DNA from: Cyclina sinensis
Lineage: Eukaryota > Mollusca > Bivalvia > Venerida > Veneridae
Assembly (NCBI GenBank): GCA_012932295.1
Contig: JAAONU010000101.1
Location: forward strand, 124,001 to 188,000
DNA: 64,000 nucleotides
Direction: 5' to 3'
This document shows positions 9,807-21,256 of this stretch, piece after piece (position 1 is the stretch's first letter; each line of letters starts with the position of its first letter). The translations under genes and the position numbers were made by a program. Under the pieces are notes generated by a model. The model was not told the origin of the DNA. It was given only the letters and a program-made list of their open reading frames with translations, and did no database searches.

Positions 9807-11537
9807 ATGTACATTTTGACCTTGACACCGTATCACCCGCCATTTTTGTTTGTTTACATTTTTGTGCACAACATGTTAACAGGTATATTTTTCCAATTAT
9901 TTATTACAGTGTTCTGTCTAGGAATGTTTACACAGGCAGACACTGGTGCTGCTCGTTATTCTTTTGTAAGCAAGCACGTAAACAGTATACGTCCAACCAG
10001 AACGTATGCCTGTGCATGTCTTTTGAAAAGCATGCGGCGTTATTTCATTTTTTGCCCACCTGTCAAACCATCATGTAATACGTCACTGGCTTATTTATGC
10101 ATTCTTCTCATGTCCATGTCTCCTGATGTTGAGAAGAACCCTGGTCCGAAATATCCATGTGGATCCTGCAGCTATGAGTTAAGAGATAATGACCCAGCCC
10201 TTGAATGTGACTCCTGTACAAACTGGTTTCATATTGGCTGTCAGGACATTAGTCAAACTTCATACAATGATCTGGTTGCATGTGATGCGTCGTTCTCGTG
10301 GGTTTGCTCGATTTGCGATGCGGTGAATTTCTCCACCAACTCATCGTCCGTGGACTCCCTGGTATCGCAAAATAGCTTCTCCATTCTGGGTGACCTCTGG
10401 ACAGACCAGACAGACTCGACAAAACAACAAACCGGACGGCCAGCCAAAGCAAACTACCCCAGCAAAAAGTACCCTAAGTTAAAAGTCATCTCGTTAAATT
10501 GTCAATCAATTGTTAATAAAAAACCTGAATTTTCAGCTCTTCTAGATCATCATAAACCTGATATTGTAATATGTACCGAATCATGGCTTCATAAAGACCA
10601 CAAAGATAGTGAAAATTTTCCATTAAATCTATGTTATTCTTCTTTCAGACAAGACAGATCAAGTAAGGGAGGGGGAGTATTCATTCTTGTTAAAACTTCC
10701 ATCATCGCCACTGAACAGAAACAACTGAAAACCGATTGTGAAATTATTTGGGTAAAATTAATTTTTCAATCATGCAAACCTTTATATATTGCAGCTTATT
10801 ACAGACCAAAAGAAGCAGACATAAACAGCGCTCTTGAATTTAAAAAATCCTTAGAACTAGCAAGAAAACTAAAAGGAAATATGTGGATCCTAGGTGACTT
10901 CAACTATCCAAAGCTTTCCTGGAGTAAAGATCATGTGCCATCTATCAAACCAAATTGTACTTTTTTAAACTTATATGAAGATTTTATCGACTTACTTGCA
11001 GATTTCGGATTGACACAAATGGTAACTGACTGCACAAGAGGTGAAAATATCCTGAATCTCTTTCTTACTTCAAATCACACTTTAATAAATAATGTAACTT
11101 GTCTTCCAGGTATTGCAGACCACAACATTGTTTCTTTTTCAGCAAACATTAAACCACAACAAATGCGACAAAAACCGAGAAATATTCATCTATATAAGAA
11201 AGCTGACTGGGATGGTTTTAAGGAGTACATGGAAGGTGTATCAAATGATATTTTATGTAATTTTTCAACAGCATCTGTGGAAGTTATATGGGAAAAATTT
11301 AGTAATGCTATATCTTCTGGAATTTCAGATTATGTCCCTACAAAAAGAATAGGTCCTAAAGTCTCTCTACCTTGGATTACTCAGTCTATTAAACGTCAGA
11401 TCAGAAAAAGAGACAAGCTTTACATCAAGATGAAGAAAGATAAAACCAGCAGATTAAAGTCGACCTTTTTAAACCTGAAAAATGAAATAAAGAAAAACAT
11501 AAAACTCTCTTATAACAATTATATTGAATATATTTAA
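9807..11537 (+). pseudogene. Retrotransposon ORF: 2A-like motif, PHD finger, APE endonuclease
   Basis: The first in-frame ATG is at 9807; the open frame also runs upstream of it. The N-terminal ~105 residues are hydrophobic and end in DVEKNPGP (10125-10148). A PHD-type finger follows with CxxC, CxxC, HxxC and CxxC pairs (YPCGSC ... ECDSCTNWFHIGC ... WVCSIC). The endonuclease then shows LNCQS, CTESWL, AAYYRP, GDFNYP and ADHNIVSF, carrying the expected Asn, Glu, Asp/Asn and Asp-His catalytic positions. The endonuclease would nick target DNA for reverse transcription. The frame stops at a TAA (11535-11537), and the same frame stays open beyond it into the RT, so this is a nonsense mutation rather than a natural end. 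Confidence 0.85.
10125..10148 (+). other. 2A-like (StopGo) recoding motif
   Basis: Encodes DVEKNPGP, an exact fit to D(V/I)ExNPGP, preceded by a hydrophobic stretch (LCILLMSMSP). In such motifs the ribosome skips the Gly-Pro bond, releasing the upstream peptide and continuing. It lies directly between the N-terminal region and the PHD finger. 2A-like motifs are known from APE-type non-LTR retrotransposons of invertebrates; activity here is inferred. Confidence 0.8.
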
Positions 11538-13349
11538 GGTATAACAGATCAGGATGGTCAAGCAGAAAACACTGGCTCTAATTTTGACAACAAAAAACTG
11601 TTCAGCCTTATAAAAAGTGCCAAACAAGACGCAACAGGTATCTCAACATTATTTGACAAAATTTCAGGTACAACCAAATCAGATGACAAAGACAAAGCCA
11701 ACATCTTGAACCAACAGTTTCAATCAGTTTTCACTCCCATGTCCCCCTTAACTCTATCTCAATCTTGTATTTCAGCTCTAAAAAATTCAAATGTACATTC
11801 TTCTTCCAGCAAATATCCAGTTATGCCAGAAATTCTGATATCTACCAATGGTGTACTGAAGCTGTTGTCAAATTTGAAACCTCACAAAGCCGCAGGCCCG
11901 GATAACATCAAGCCATTAGTCCTTCAAACTCTTCGTCATCAAATTTCACCTATATTATCTCTTCTTTTTCAGAAATCTCTGGATACGGGTATCTTACCAA
12001 ACATTTGGACCTCTGCAAATGTTGTACCTCTTTTCAAAAAGGGAAATAAAGAAGATCCAGCCAACTACAGGCCTATCTCATTAACTTGTATATTATGTAA
12101 AGTTTTAGAACACATCGTCGCTTCAAATCTAACTGCTCATTTTAACAAAAACAACATCTTATATGATTTACAGCATGGCTTTCGGGAACGCAGATCTTGT
12201 GAAACTCAACTTCTACAACTTATTGATGAACTGGCGAAAAACCTAATTACAGGCAGACAGACAGACCGTATTCTTTTAGATTTTAGTAAAGCTTTTGACA
12301 AAGTTAGTCATTTAAAATTACTCTTCAAATTACAGGAACATGGTGTAAATGAATCCACAATATCTTGGATTAAATCTTTTCTCATAGGTCCCAAAAAGTT
12401 GTTCTGGAAGAGGAATGTTCATCGGAAGTCCCTGTCACATCCGGGGTGCCACAAGGTTCAGTGCTTGGTCCTCTAATCTTTCTTTTATACATTAATGATC
12501 TCCCTACTTCCATTTCTTCACAGGTTCGTTTGTTTGCAGATGACACTGCTGTATACTTGGCATTTAACAACTTGCAAGACTGTTAGACCCTACAGGATGA
12601 TCTAGACAAGTTAGTACACTGGGAAAAAATGTGGGATATGGAATTCAACCCAAATAAATGTGTTGTCTTAAATATATCTAAAAAAAACAAAAAAATTGTT
12701 TCAATTACAGGTTACACGGACAAACCCTGGAAGTTGTAGATAGTGCTAAATATTTAGGCGTTTCTATTTCAGAAGATCTTTCCTGGAACAAACAGATTGA
12801 TAACATCACTACAACTGCAAATAAAACTCTTAGTTTCATTCGTAGAAATATACTAACCAAAAAAGAAAACACCAAAGAAGTTGCCTACAAGACGTTAGTA
12901 AGACCCCAACTGGAATATGCATCATCTAAGTGGAGCCCACATACTAAATCTAATATTGATAAAATAGAAAAAGTTCAAAGTAGAGCTGTCCGTTGGGTAA
13001 AACAAGACTATTCGTACTACAGCAGTGTCACCAGCATGCAGTCCCAACTTGGCTGGCAGACCTTACAAGACAGACGTGACCTTTCAAGACTGATAATGTT
13101 TTATAAGATTATGTATCGCTTGGTGGCGATTTCATTGCCTCCGTATCTTGAGAGGCCTACGAGGGTGTCGCGTCACATGCACCCCTATCCCTCAGACAAG
13201 TCCACACCTCGTCCAACTATTTCAAATTTTTATTCTTTCCGTACACTGTAGTTTTGTGGAACAGCCTACCCGCTTCTGTTGTATTGCAGGCAGATCTAGA
13301 GGGGTTTAAGCGTTGCCTAAGCCCCTCTCTGCTCACCAGCCGTCCCTGA
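11538..13349 (+). pseudogene. Retrotransposon reverse transcriptase, broken
   Basis: Continues the endonuclease frame after the stop. Visible RT landmarks are AAGPDNI, NYRPISLTCILCKVLEHI, HGFRERRSCETQL, and LDFSKAFDKVSH (motif A aspartate). After a frame change near 12398 come SGVPQGSVLGPLIF (motif B) and RLFADDTAVYL (the catalytic FADD box). A TAG at 12584 and frame changes near 12700 and 13200 follow. The C-terminal part carries KYLGV, RPQLEYAS and a final LWNSLP motif, ending at TGA 13347-13349. The order and motifs fit the CR1/jockey group. Confidence 0.85.
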
Positions 13350-13558
13350 TCGCGCGGAACAGTGTTTTTAAACCAACTTTTAACTTATAAATACATTTCA
13401 CCTTATATTTTAACAATTTCGCACTTTTTACTTCACATCTCACTTTCTCGCTTTGAAGTCTTCCTTTCAATGCTTTTAAACAACTTTTATCTTGCACAGA
13501 CGCGCACCTGCCAGTAATACCCGTGAGGGGAGTCTAGGCAGTATCGAAAGATAGATAG
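13350..13558 (+). other. 3' UTR and GATA tail of the non-LTR element
   Basis: Lies between the final stop and the right target-site duplication. It ends GTATCGAAAGATAGATAGAT; the short GATA repeat probably serves as the 3' recognition tail in place of poly-A. Confidence 0.65.
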
Positions 13559-13568
13559 ATTAAGGTGT
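13559..13568 (+). repeat. Right target-site duplication of the non-LTR element
   Basis: ATTAAGGTGT, identical to 9771-9780. Confidence 0.8.
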
Positions 13569-13734
13569 CATATTACTGCAGGTTGAGTATTCTTTCTACG
13601 GCAATGATTAGAATAAAAGAAAAACAACAACAACAACATCATAAGAACACAGAAGCAGCTCTGATTGGATTTAAAACTATGTAGAAACATATATACACAT
13701 GTAAAATACATAAATACTACATATGTTTATTTGA

Positions 13735-14440
13735 AGTTCATTACGTGGGTACAATGATACAGATAACAGTGCTCTATACGTTTATATTTGAGTTCAATAT
13801 GTAGAAACAATGATACTGAGTACGGTGCTCTATACGTTTATATTTGAGTTCAATATGTGGGTACAATGATACTGAGTACGGTGCCCTATACGTATATATT
13901 TGAGTTCATTACGTGGGTACAATGATACTGAGTACGGTGCATTGTCTGTATTCATTTGTTGTTCAATATACTATAAGATGTTATTGAGTGCGATGCGCTG
14001 TACGTGTTTATTTAAAGTTAGTAATGCGTGTACAATGATACTGAGAACGGTACACTTTACCTGTTTTTTTTTAAAATCCATTATGCCGGCAAATTTGTGC
14101 AATGAACTATACATGTTTATTTTAAGTTCATTGTGTGAGTTAAATAATACTGAGTACGGTGCACTGTCTGTATTTATTTGTTGTTCATAATTCTATGAGA
14201 TGTTATTGAGTTTGTAATGCGTGTACAATGATACTGAGAACAGTGCACTATACATGTTTTGTTTTGAAATTATAGATACTGAATCGTTGCCCTATATATG
14301 TTTTTTGAAGTTTATTATGCGAACAGAATGATACTGAGTACGATACGCTTTACTTGTTTATTTGAAGTTCATTTTGCCTGTACAATGATACTGAGTACTG
14401 TGAACTATAGGTGATTATTTGAAGTTGAGTACGGACGTAC
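13735..14440 (+). repeat. 56/57-bp minisatellite, diverged array
   Basis: About a dozen units of the type GGGTACAATGATACTGAGTA + CGGTGCTCTATACGTTTATA + TTTGAGTTCA..., around 56-57 bp. They are clearly the same family as the large array at 45965-47725 (ACAATGATxCTGAGTACGGTG shared). Units here are more diverged and interrupted, suggesting an older or decaying array. Confidence 0.85.
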
Positions 14441-14639
14441 AATTATATCCATTACGATGTAAAAGGTAGAACAATTGAATTTTTTCTACATAAACAATGA
14501 CTACTGACACAGTGTAACAGTTTGCAGTTTCATTGTTATTGAGTCTGTTGTTTCTGTAAATTAATACTTTGTAAATTTGAAAACATTTCGTATGTAAATA
14601 TTTTATGGGTACGTTGTGTTTTACTTTCAAATGCATCTC

Positions 14640-15370
14640 TATTGATACTGAGTATATTATGGATGTTCCTTAATGCTACGTACTTTATGAATACGCCATG
14701 CATTTTTTTCTCAGTTTGATTATGTTTTCCATTGTTATATTACAGGTATCAACAATTACGACAAATAAGTTTCTTCTAAAATACTTTATGTCAAACGTTT
14801 AAATTGTTATTCATATTTTTAATTCTCAATTGAATGTTATGAGAAGTATGGCTGATGAAAATAACCTCAGTAAAGGTCATCATTTAAATCTTGGCTATCA
14901 TGCTAACTTATTATATATTGCCAACGAATTTGAAAGAACATTGTAAAAACATGGGTAGAGTTTCAGATAAACAAAGGATTTTATTACACTTCATTCTTAA
15001 TCAAAACGTAATACTATTGCGTTTCTTTCAGATTGAAATATTTATCGCTAAAATAATATCCTATTTATACAAAAGTTTCTGATTTTAACTAGCAATAACG
15101 TATCTGGATTGTTTTTGTATTTATTTAGTTTATATCCTATATTTTCATTCAGTCGAGGAAAAACTATTTGTTAGCTTCTAAAAGAATGAAGACACCATGA
15201 AGACACCATGCAATCAGTCATATATTACATGTCATTGAGACATTTTGGCATATTACTATCAAAAAATTAATTGTGTTATTGCCAATAATATCTTTCAGCC
15301 CAGTCCTGTAAAGACATGGTTAATACACTACTTCAATATTACTGGACTTTAAAAGAACTAAAATCAATCC
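14640..15370 (+). repeat. Third, diverged copy of the segmental repeat
   Basis: Follows the 57-bp-type array just as the block at 47.9-49.8 kb does. Shared anchors with 47.9-49.8 kb and/or 59.4-60.5 kb are TTATGGATGT-TTAATGCTAC, GAATACGCCATGCAT, ATCATGCTAACTTATTATAT, GGGTAGAGTTTCAG, AAGGATTTTA-ACACT, TTTCTTTCAG followed by TTATCGCTAA, GAAGACACC, and CAGTCCTG. The copy is shorter and more diverged than the right-hand two. Confidence 0.7.
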
Positions 15371-15391
15371 ATTAAAGTTTTTATTATATGG

Positions 15392-15932
15392 TTAAAGATG
15401 CATATGGTCTATCAATTTTTTACGAAAAATTTGTCCAATATATACTTTTTAGATGCCCCTTAATGATAGTCAAGAAAAAGCTTTGCAAATACACTTTACG
15501 ACCCCAAAACAGAAACGCATATTTTTCTTTTTTTTAACAACGTTTCTCTTTATAAATTAAACGGAAACGGCCGGACGACTCCGAATATTGAATAGCCTCG
15601 TTTTCACAAACGGAAGTCGACACAAAGAGGAAAACAACTACCTGAAAAGAAGCCAGAACTGCCAAAAATGTCTACGATTGATTTTTATTGTTGATACTCG
15701 AGAGATAATACCATGTGAGTGACGGAATTCTCTGTCGGTTTACTTCGCATCTTCGTTAAAACTTCGTTTATCTAGTTTCAGCAGCCTACTTAAACTAGAC
15801 ATAAGATATATTTTGTTATCAATAATAAAACATAGGCTTTGAAAGAAAGTAACTACATGCAACCCATTTTTATGTTAAAATTAAATGTATTTTATGAAAA
15901 CAAACAACAACCCAGTCCATACGCATCTTTAA
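15392..15932. mobile_element. MITE bounded by TTAA, ~19-bp terminal inverted repeats
   Basis: Left end TTAAAGATGCATATGGTCT and right end, read inward on the other strand, TTAAAGATGCGTATGGACT: 17 of 19 match. TTAA at both outer edges could be the target-site duplication (as in piggyBac-type elements) or part of the inverted repeat. The 541-bp interior has no transposase frame, so it is non-autonomous. Confidence 0.65.
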
Positions 15933-16311
15933 GACATAAAATATGATAGAACCATGTTTTTTGAAGCTCTAAAAAGTGAATATAGATCATTGCTGGTAAT
16001 GAAGTACAAACAGTAAAAGATAATTATCTCTTTACCTAACACATAATAGAATGATTTTATTTTCATTCATTTGTAAATACATCTGCCGTTTAAATGAAAA
16101 CAAAAGCTTCTTTCTTGTAAGTCTGTTCATAAAGAATGTTAAAACCTTCAATAAATTAGATGAGACACTTAATTAAACGGAAAAGATATTATCCCTTTCG
16201 ATTGACACAGATATGCGTCCGGAATAAGTCCAATAGAGTGTCTTTTCCGCGCTGATAAATAATTTTCTTAGATGTGTTGACTAAAATATACGAATGTGGT
16301 GTATGTGTTTT

Positions 16312-16316
16312 TCTGG
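16312..16316 (+). repeat. Left target-site duplication of gypsy element
   Basis: TCTGG, repeated at 22024-22028. Confidence 0.8.
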
Positions 16317-16677
16317 TACATGATTATGGACACTGATACTCCCAGTTACTCCCCTTTAGTGTTTACACTTAAAGTAACGTTGCGCGGTTAGTTCCCCTTT
16401 TCTGAAAACGACATTTGCAACCAAAATATTGGTCATTTAATCAAAACCTTGTTTCCAGCATATCCCTGCATATTACCGTTGTAAGTAATCAATAGACACT
16501 AGAAACATAGAAACTAACGTGTATTATCCGTTTATCAGCAATATGGAGTTAATTGATTCATATCTTTAACATTTTTTTAACTGAGCAGCTATTTGAATAT
16601 TTCTCATTTGTGTATTTTCAGACTTCGTTCATTGTTGTTCTCAATAAAGAATCATAAAAGTAGACCGAGTTCTTATA
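16317..16677 (+). repeat. 5' LTR of gypsy element
   Basis: Runs from TACATGATTATGG to GAGTTCTTATA. AATAAA is at CTCAATAAAGAATC. Ends are TA...TA if the TCTGG duplication is used to set them, rather than the usual TG...CA. The last base is also the A of the first gag ATG. Confidence 0.85.
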
Positions 16678-18356
16678 TGAACGAAGTAACAACGCTTCAA
16701 AGATGCCAAAAAGTCAAGTGCCCAATCCCCAGCTGTATTTACGAAACTGACGACCTGGATGCAGCTATTGTCGCTGCACTCATCACGGCTCATTCGATAA
16801 CTCATGCACCGGGACCATCCACTAAGATCGAGAGAGTGAAGCGGCCAGCAATCTCACTAGCAGGGACAAGTGAAGACTGGGCATATTTTCAATCTCGATG
16901 GCAAGAATATGTTGCCGCCACAAAACTAGAAGGAAAGGACAAAGTTATTCAATTAATAGAATGTTGCGATGAACCCCTGAGGAAAGATCTCACACGTTCT
17001 TCCGGAGGCAAACTATCGGATAAAACTTTTGACGAAGTACTAGCAGCCATTAAACTACTTGCTGTACGTGAGGAGAACATCATGGTGGCCAGGGTAAATC
17101 TTGCGAATATGCGTCAGGACAGAGATGAGACTGTGCGCAGTTTTGGAGCCAGAATAAGAGGCCAAGCAAACATTTGTAGCTATGTAATAAAGTGCCCGAA
17201 CTGTGCAACTGACGTTCACTACACTAATAATATCCTCCGAGACGTACTCACAAAGGGACTTTACGATTCCGATATTCAGTTAGATTTACTCGGCAAGCCA
17301 GACCAAGACAAAAGTTTAGAAGAAGTGTTCAAATATGTGGAAGCAAAAGAGGCTGGGCGACGTTCCGCTTCCAGCTTGCTAGACTCAAACGCCGCTGCAG
17401 CCGCAAGCAGCACATACAGGAAAATTAAGGGTGACATTGGTGTGTCAAGAAAACCTAGAGATACAACCCCTAATTACACTGAAATTTGCAGTTACTGTGG
17501 TAGAAAAGGGCACGGTGAAAGTGCCCCCTCGCGAGTAAGACGGTCGGTGTGTCCGGCATATGGCCACATATGTACTTTGTGCAACCGCAACCATCACATG
17601 GAGAGTGTATGTCGCAGTAAGGACAAACAAAAAATAGCCAACAACAATAACAATATGTCCAATGCCTCAACTGTTTTTGATGCATTATGCACACTTGACA
17701 CTACCATAAATCCATTTGACGATTTCTGTACATTAAGTGACTTCGGTTTTGGACGTGCTATCCGCATTGACCATCATATTTACGACAAGCTAACAGATAC
17801 ATGGGTTAAAAAACGCCCAGCTTCGCAGCCATTCATTGAGATTAATGCTAAGGTTTCGCACGATGATCATGTAGTTCTAGGCTTTGAGTTAAAAAATAAA
17901 CGCTCTCTTTCAGCTACATGTACCATACCCGCAATGGCAGACACAGGCTGCCAGAGTTGCCTTGCTGGCGTAGGGATCATTCATCGGCTGGGCTTACGTG
18001 AGGCTGACTTGATGCCAGTGACTATGAAGATGCACTCCGCCACACAGGCTGGCATCCGGATAATCGGTGCAACAATCCTACGGCTTAGTGCGACCACAGC
18101 AACGGGCTCACAGATGGAGACAAGGCAAATGGTCTACATAACCGATGCGACGGACAAACTGTTCCTCAGCAGGGAGGCATGTTTGGCGCTAGGCCTCATC
18201 AATGATAGTTTTCCTTCAGTAGGCGAACATACAACCAATGCCGCTATGGAGGAAACCCATCAGCAAGTCCAACAACACTCACGTAATTGTCCAAAACGCC
18301 AGTTACTCCCTGCCCCTCCAACGAAGTTGCCATTCCCTGCAAAGACTTCTTGTTAG
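16677..18356 (+). pseudogene. Gypsy gag-protease
   Basis: 559 codons from the ATG that straddles the LTR boundary. Residues ~60-220 resemble a gag capsid (a WAYFQSRWQEY segment and a following helical region). A cysteine/histidine cluster from residue ~271 (CSYCGRKGHGES, then CPAYGHICTLC) is a nucleocapsid-type zinc knuckle region. The aspartic protease active site is ADTGCQSC with the Asp at residue ~422. The frame closes at 18354-18356, while RT begins in a -1-shifted frame that overlaps by about 70 nt. No slippery heptamer is seen at the right phase in the overlap, so the shift is probably a mutation. Expected role is particle assembly and polyprotein cleavage. Confidence 0.85.
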
Positions 18357-18895
18357 ACAAATATGCCTCAAGCACTTTCAACACGTGCGAACATCAACCC
18401 TTGCCTCTTATGGAGACACCACCAATGAAGCTCATGGTGGACCCAAGCGCGGAACCCATCGCCCACCACACACCAATACCTGTCCCTATCCATTGGCGTG
18501 AGGCGGTTAAAGCCGGACTCGACCAGGATGTCCGTCTTGGAGTTTTAGAGCCAGTACCTGTTGGAGAACCTGTAACATGGTGTCACAGAATGGTAGTATG
18601 CGCTAAAAAAAATGGTGAACCCCGAAGGACAGGTGACTTTCAGGCCCTTAACGCCCATGCCACTCGTGAAACTCATCACACTCAGTCGCAATTTTATCAG
18701 GCCCGTTCTGTACCACATGGTAAGAAGAAGACGGTGTTTGATGCCTGGCACGGATATCATAGCGTCCCCATCCGTGAAGAGGACCGTCACATTACGACAT
18801 TTATCACTCCATGGGGACGTTACAGGTACAAGACGGCACCTCAGGGCTATATCGCTTCGGGTGAGGGGTACACCAGAAGGTACGATGAACTGTAG
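18287..18895 (+). pseudogene. Gypsy reverse transcriptase, N-terminal half
   Basis: The frame shows TPIPVPIHW, WCHRMVVCAKKNGEPRR, FDAWHGYHSVPI (motif A aspartate), ITTFITPWGRYRY and APQGYIASGEGYTRR (motif B). It then hits a TAG; the next domain lies one frame over, consistent with a single lost base just before the catalytic box. Confidence 0.88.
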
Positions 18896-19803
18896 CCGAA
18901 TTTCCAAACAAAACCAAATGTGTTGATGACGTACTATTGTGGTCTGACTCCATAGAGGACAGCTTCTATCAGGCAGTTCAGTGGCTTGACCTTTGTGGCA
19001 GAAATGGAATAACCTTGAATCCCAAGAATTTTACATTTGCCGAAGATGAGGTTGAATTCGCCGGTTTTGAGATAACAGCGGACACCGTCAGGCCGTGCAA
19101 GAGGTTCCTTCAAGCTATACTCGGTTTCCCGACACCAAAAAACATTACAGACATTCGCTCATGGTTTGGACTTGTAAATCAAGTTGCATACACTTTCAGC
19201 ATGACTGACAAAATGTTGCCATTTCGACAACTTCTGAAACCGGACATGCCATTCAACTGGACGGATGAACTTCAAGACCTATTCAACGAATCCAAAGAAG
19301 TCATTACCCGTGAAATTGAGCAAGTAGTCAAGATATTCGACCCCCAAAAGCCAACATGTTTGGCGACAGACTGGTCTAAGGAAGGTATTGGTTTCTGGCT
19401 CTTACAGAAGCACTGTGGTTGTGTTGCAATCAAACCATTCTGTTGCAATGAAGGCTGGAAGATCACACTCCTTGGGAGCCGCTTCACACACAGCGCAGAA
19501 TCAAGGTATGCCCCAATCGAGGGAGAAGCTTTGGCGGTTGCAGATGCGCTAGACAAGGCAAGATACTTCGTACTTGGCTGTAAACAGTTGATCATTGCAG
19601 TTGACCACAAACCGCTCCTGAAGATGTTTGGCGATAGGTCCCTCGAGAACTTCTCAAACTCACGCCTCAGAAATCTGAAAGAAAAGACGTTACGCTACAA
19701 ATTCCACATGGTCCACATACCTGGTGTCAAACATCAAGCAACAGACAGTCTTTCGCGACATCCTACGGGCCAGCCTGAACAGATGCTTCTCAAGGCGACA
19801 TAG
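18896..19803 (+). pseudogene. Gypsy reverse transcriptase C-terminal half and RNase H
   Basis: Open from just after the break. It begins with the catalytic CVDDVLLWSD box, then NGITLNPKNFTF and FAGFEIT (thumb/connection). RNase H follows with ATDWSKEGIG, YAPIEGEALAVADAL and IIAVDHKPLL, supplying the expected Asp, Glu and Asp. HIPGVKHQATDSLSRHP closes the domain. Ends at a TAG at 19801. Confidence 0.88.
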
Positions 19804-19820
19804 CTTCAGTCCAATCCTAC

Positions 19821-21256
19821 ATGACGGATATCACACACAGTTCAACGTTGATGGCCGGACTCCGCAAACATGACTCAGAAAAATTGATAGATGACACTGT
19901 TGCCGTTGCAGCCGTTTTTTCCTTGACAGTCCTGAAGTCCGTCACATGGGATAGAGTTCGCTTAGCCACATCCAGTACCCCTGACATGCAAACTCTATTG
20001 GAAGGCATTGAATCAGGCATGTCCAACAATCGCTCTGAGATCCACGAATATATTCGGGAATATTTTCCCTTTCGGGACGACCTACACACTGCTGATGGAG
20101 TGATCATGTACAAGAATCGTGTCCTTGTGCCCCCTTCTCTTAGACAGGAGGTCCTTGACGGGTTGCATTCGGCACACCAGGGAGTGACAGCGATGACAGC
20201 GAGAGCCGTATCATCTGTCTTCTGGCCAGGAATAACCTTAGCCATCAGGAGGCTACGTGAACATTGCCACTTCTGCAACCGCATTGCTCCTTCAAACCCT
20301 AATGCACCCCAACGCCATTATTTGATCCGACCTACCCTTTCCAGTGTGTCTGCGCAGACTTCTTCCATTACAAAGGATACAACTACCTACTGGTGGTTGA
20401 CAGATACTCTAACTTGCCGTTAGTTGAACGTGCACATGGGGGCACAGATGGCCTAATAGACGTCTCCGTCGTACTTTTATAACATTTGGTATCCCTGACG
20501 AGCTAGCGTCTGACGGGGGCCCAGACTTCACTGCAACCTCTACTAGCAAATTCTTGAAGGACTGGGGTGTACACCATCGCTTATCATCAGCTGCCACATA
20601 GTAATTGCCGTGCGGAAGTTGGAGTGAAGACAATAAAACGTCTCATAATGAACAATACAAAACCAGACGGAAGTCTCGAAACAGACTCTTTCCAGCGGGC
20701 AATTTTACAATATAGGAACACACCAGACAGAGACACGAAATTGTCCCCAGCCATGTGTGTTTTCTGTCGGCCTATTCGTGATTTCATACCTATCCCACCC
20801 GGCCGTTATCAACCACACGATACCTGGCATGACACGTTGACATTACGCGAAGCAGCACTGCAGCAGCGCCACATGAAAGAGGCAGAGAGATTAATGCAAC
20901 ACACCAAACGATTACCCGCATTAAGAGTAGGCGATCACGTGCGTATCCTGAACCAAATGGGCCCACATCCCCTGAAATGGGATAAAACTGGCACCGTAGT
21001 CGATGTTTGTAAATTCGATCAGTATGTAGTTCGTGTACATGGATCAGGGCGTGTCACACTCCGGAACAGAAAGTTCCTACGGCGTTTGGTCCCTGTATAT
21101 CCTGCAACGCCACGAATGACGGTTACCAGAGACATATTAAGGTCACATACGTCACGCAGCCCTCAAATGGAACGACAGGACAATACCTTCCAGGGACAAT
21201 CAACGAACTCTTCGCCACCTTTACCCCGAATCACACTGTTCACAGACCGGAGGTAA
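19821..21256 (+). pseudogene. Gypsy integrase, several breaks
   Basis: The zinc-binding H-H-C-C region is intact (GLHSAHQGVTA ... HCHFCNRIAP). The catalytic core is split. The first Asp lies in CVCADFF after a frame change near 20330, the second in SDGGPDFTA near 20512, and the Glu in [13 protein letters not shown] near 20610, with further frame changes between. The C-terminus (from ~20880) has [13 protein letters not shown] and [12 protein letters not shown], a GPY/F-like module. Enough remains to classify it; the enzyme is dead. Confidence 0.85.

Larger units (their letters stand above)
9781..13558 (+). mobile_element. Non-LTR retrotransposon, CR1/jockey-like, near full length
   Basis: A 3.78-kb element bounded by the direct repeat ATTAAGGTGT. 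In order it holds a hydrophobic N-terminal region, a 2A-like motif, a PHD finger, an APE-type endonuclease, a reverse transcriptase and a ~200-bp 3' UTR ending in GATAGATAGAT, like the short tandem tails of CR1-group elements. Defects are in-frame stops at 11535 and 12584 and frame changes near 12398, 12700 and 13200, so it is dead. The intact ends and exact duplication indicate a full-length insertion rather than the usual 5'-truncated copy. Clade assignment within the CR1/L2/jockey group needs a tree. Confidence 0.88.

Noticed and set aside
18545..18926. Alternative frames in the gypsy RT region
   Set aside because: Shadows of the reverse transcriptase frames, which carry the recognisable motifs.
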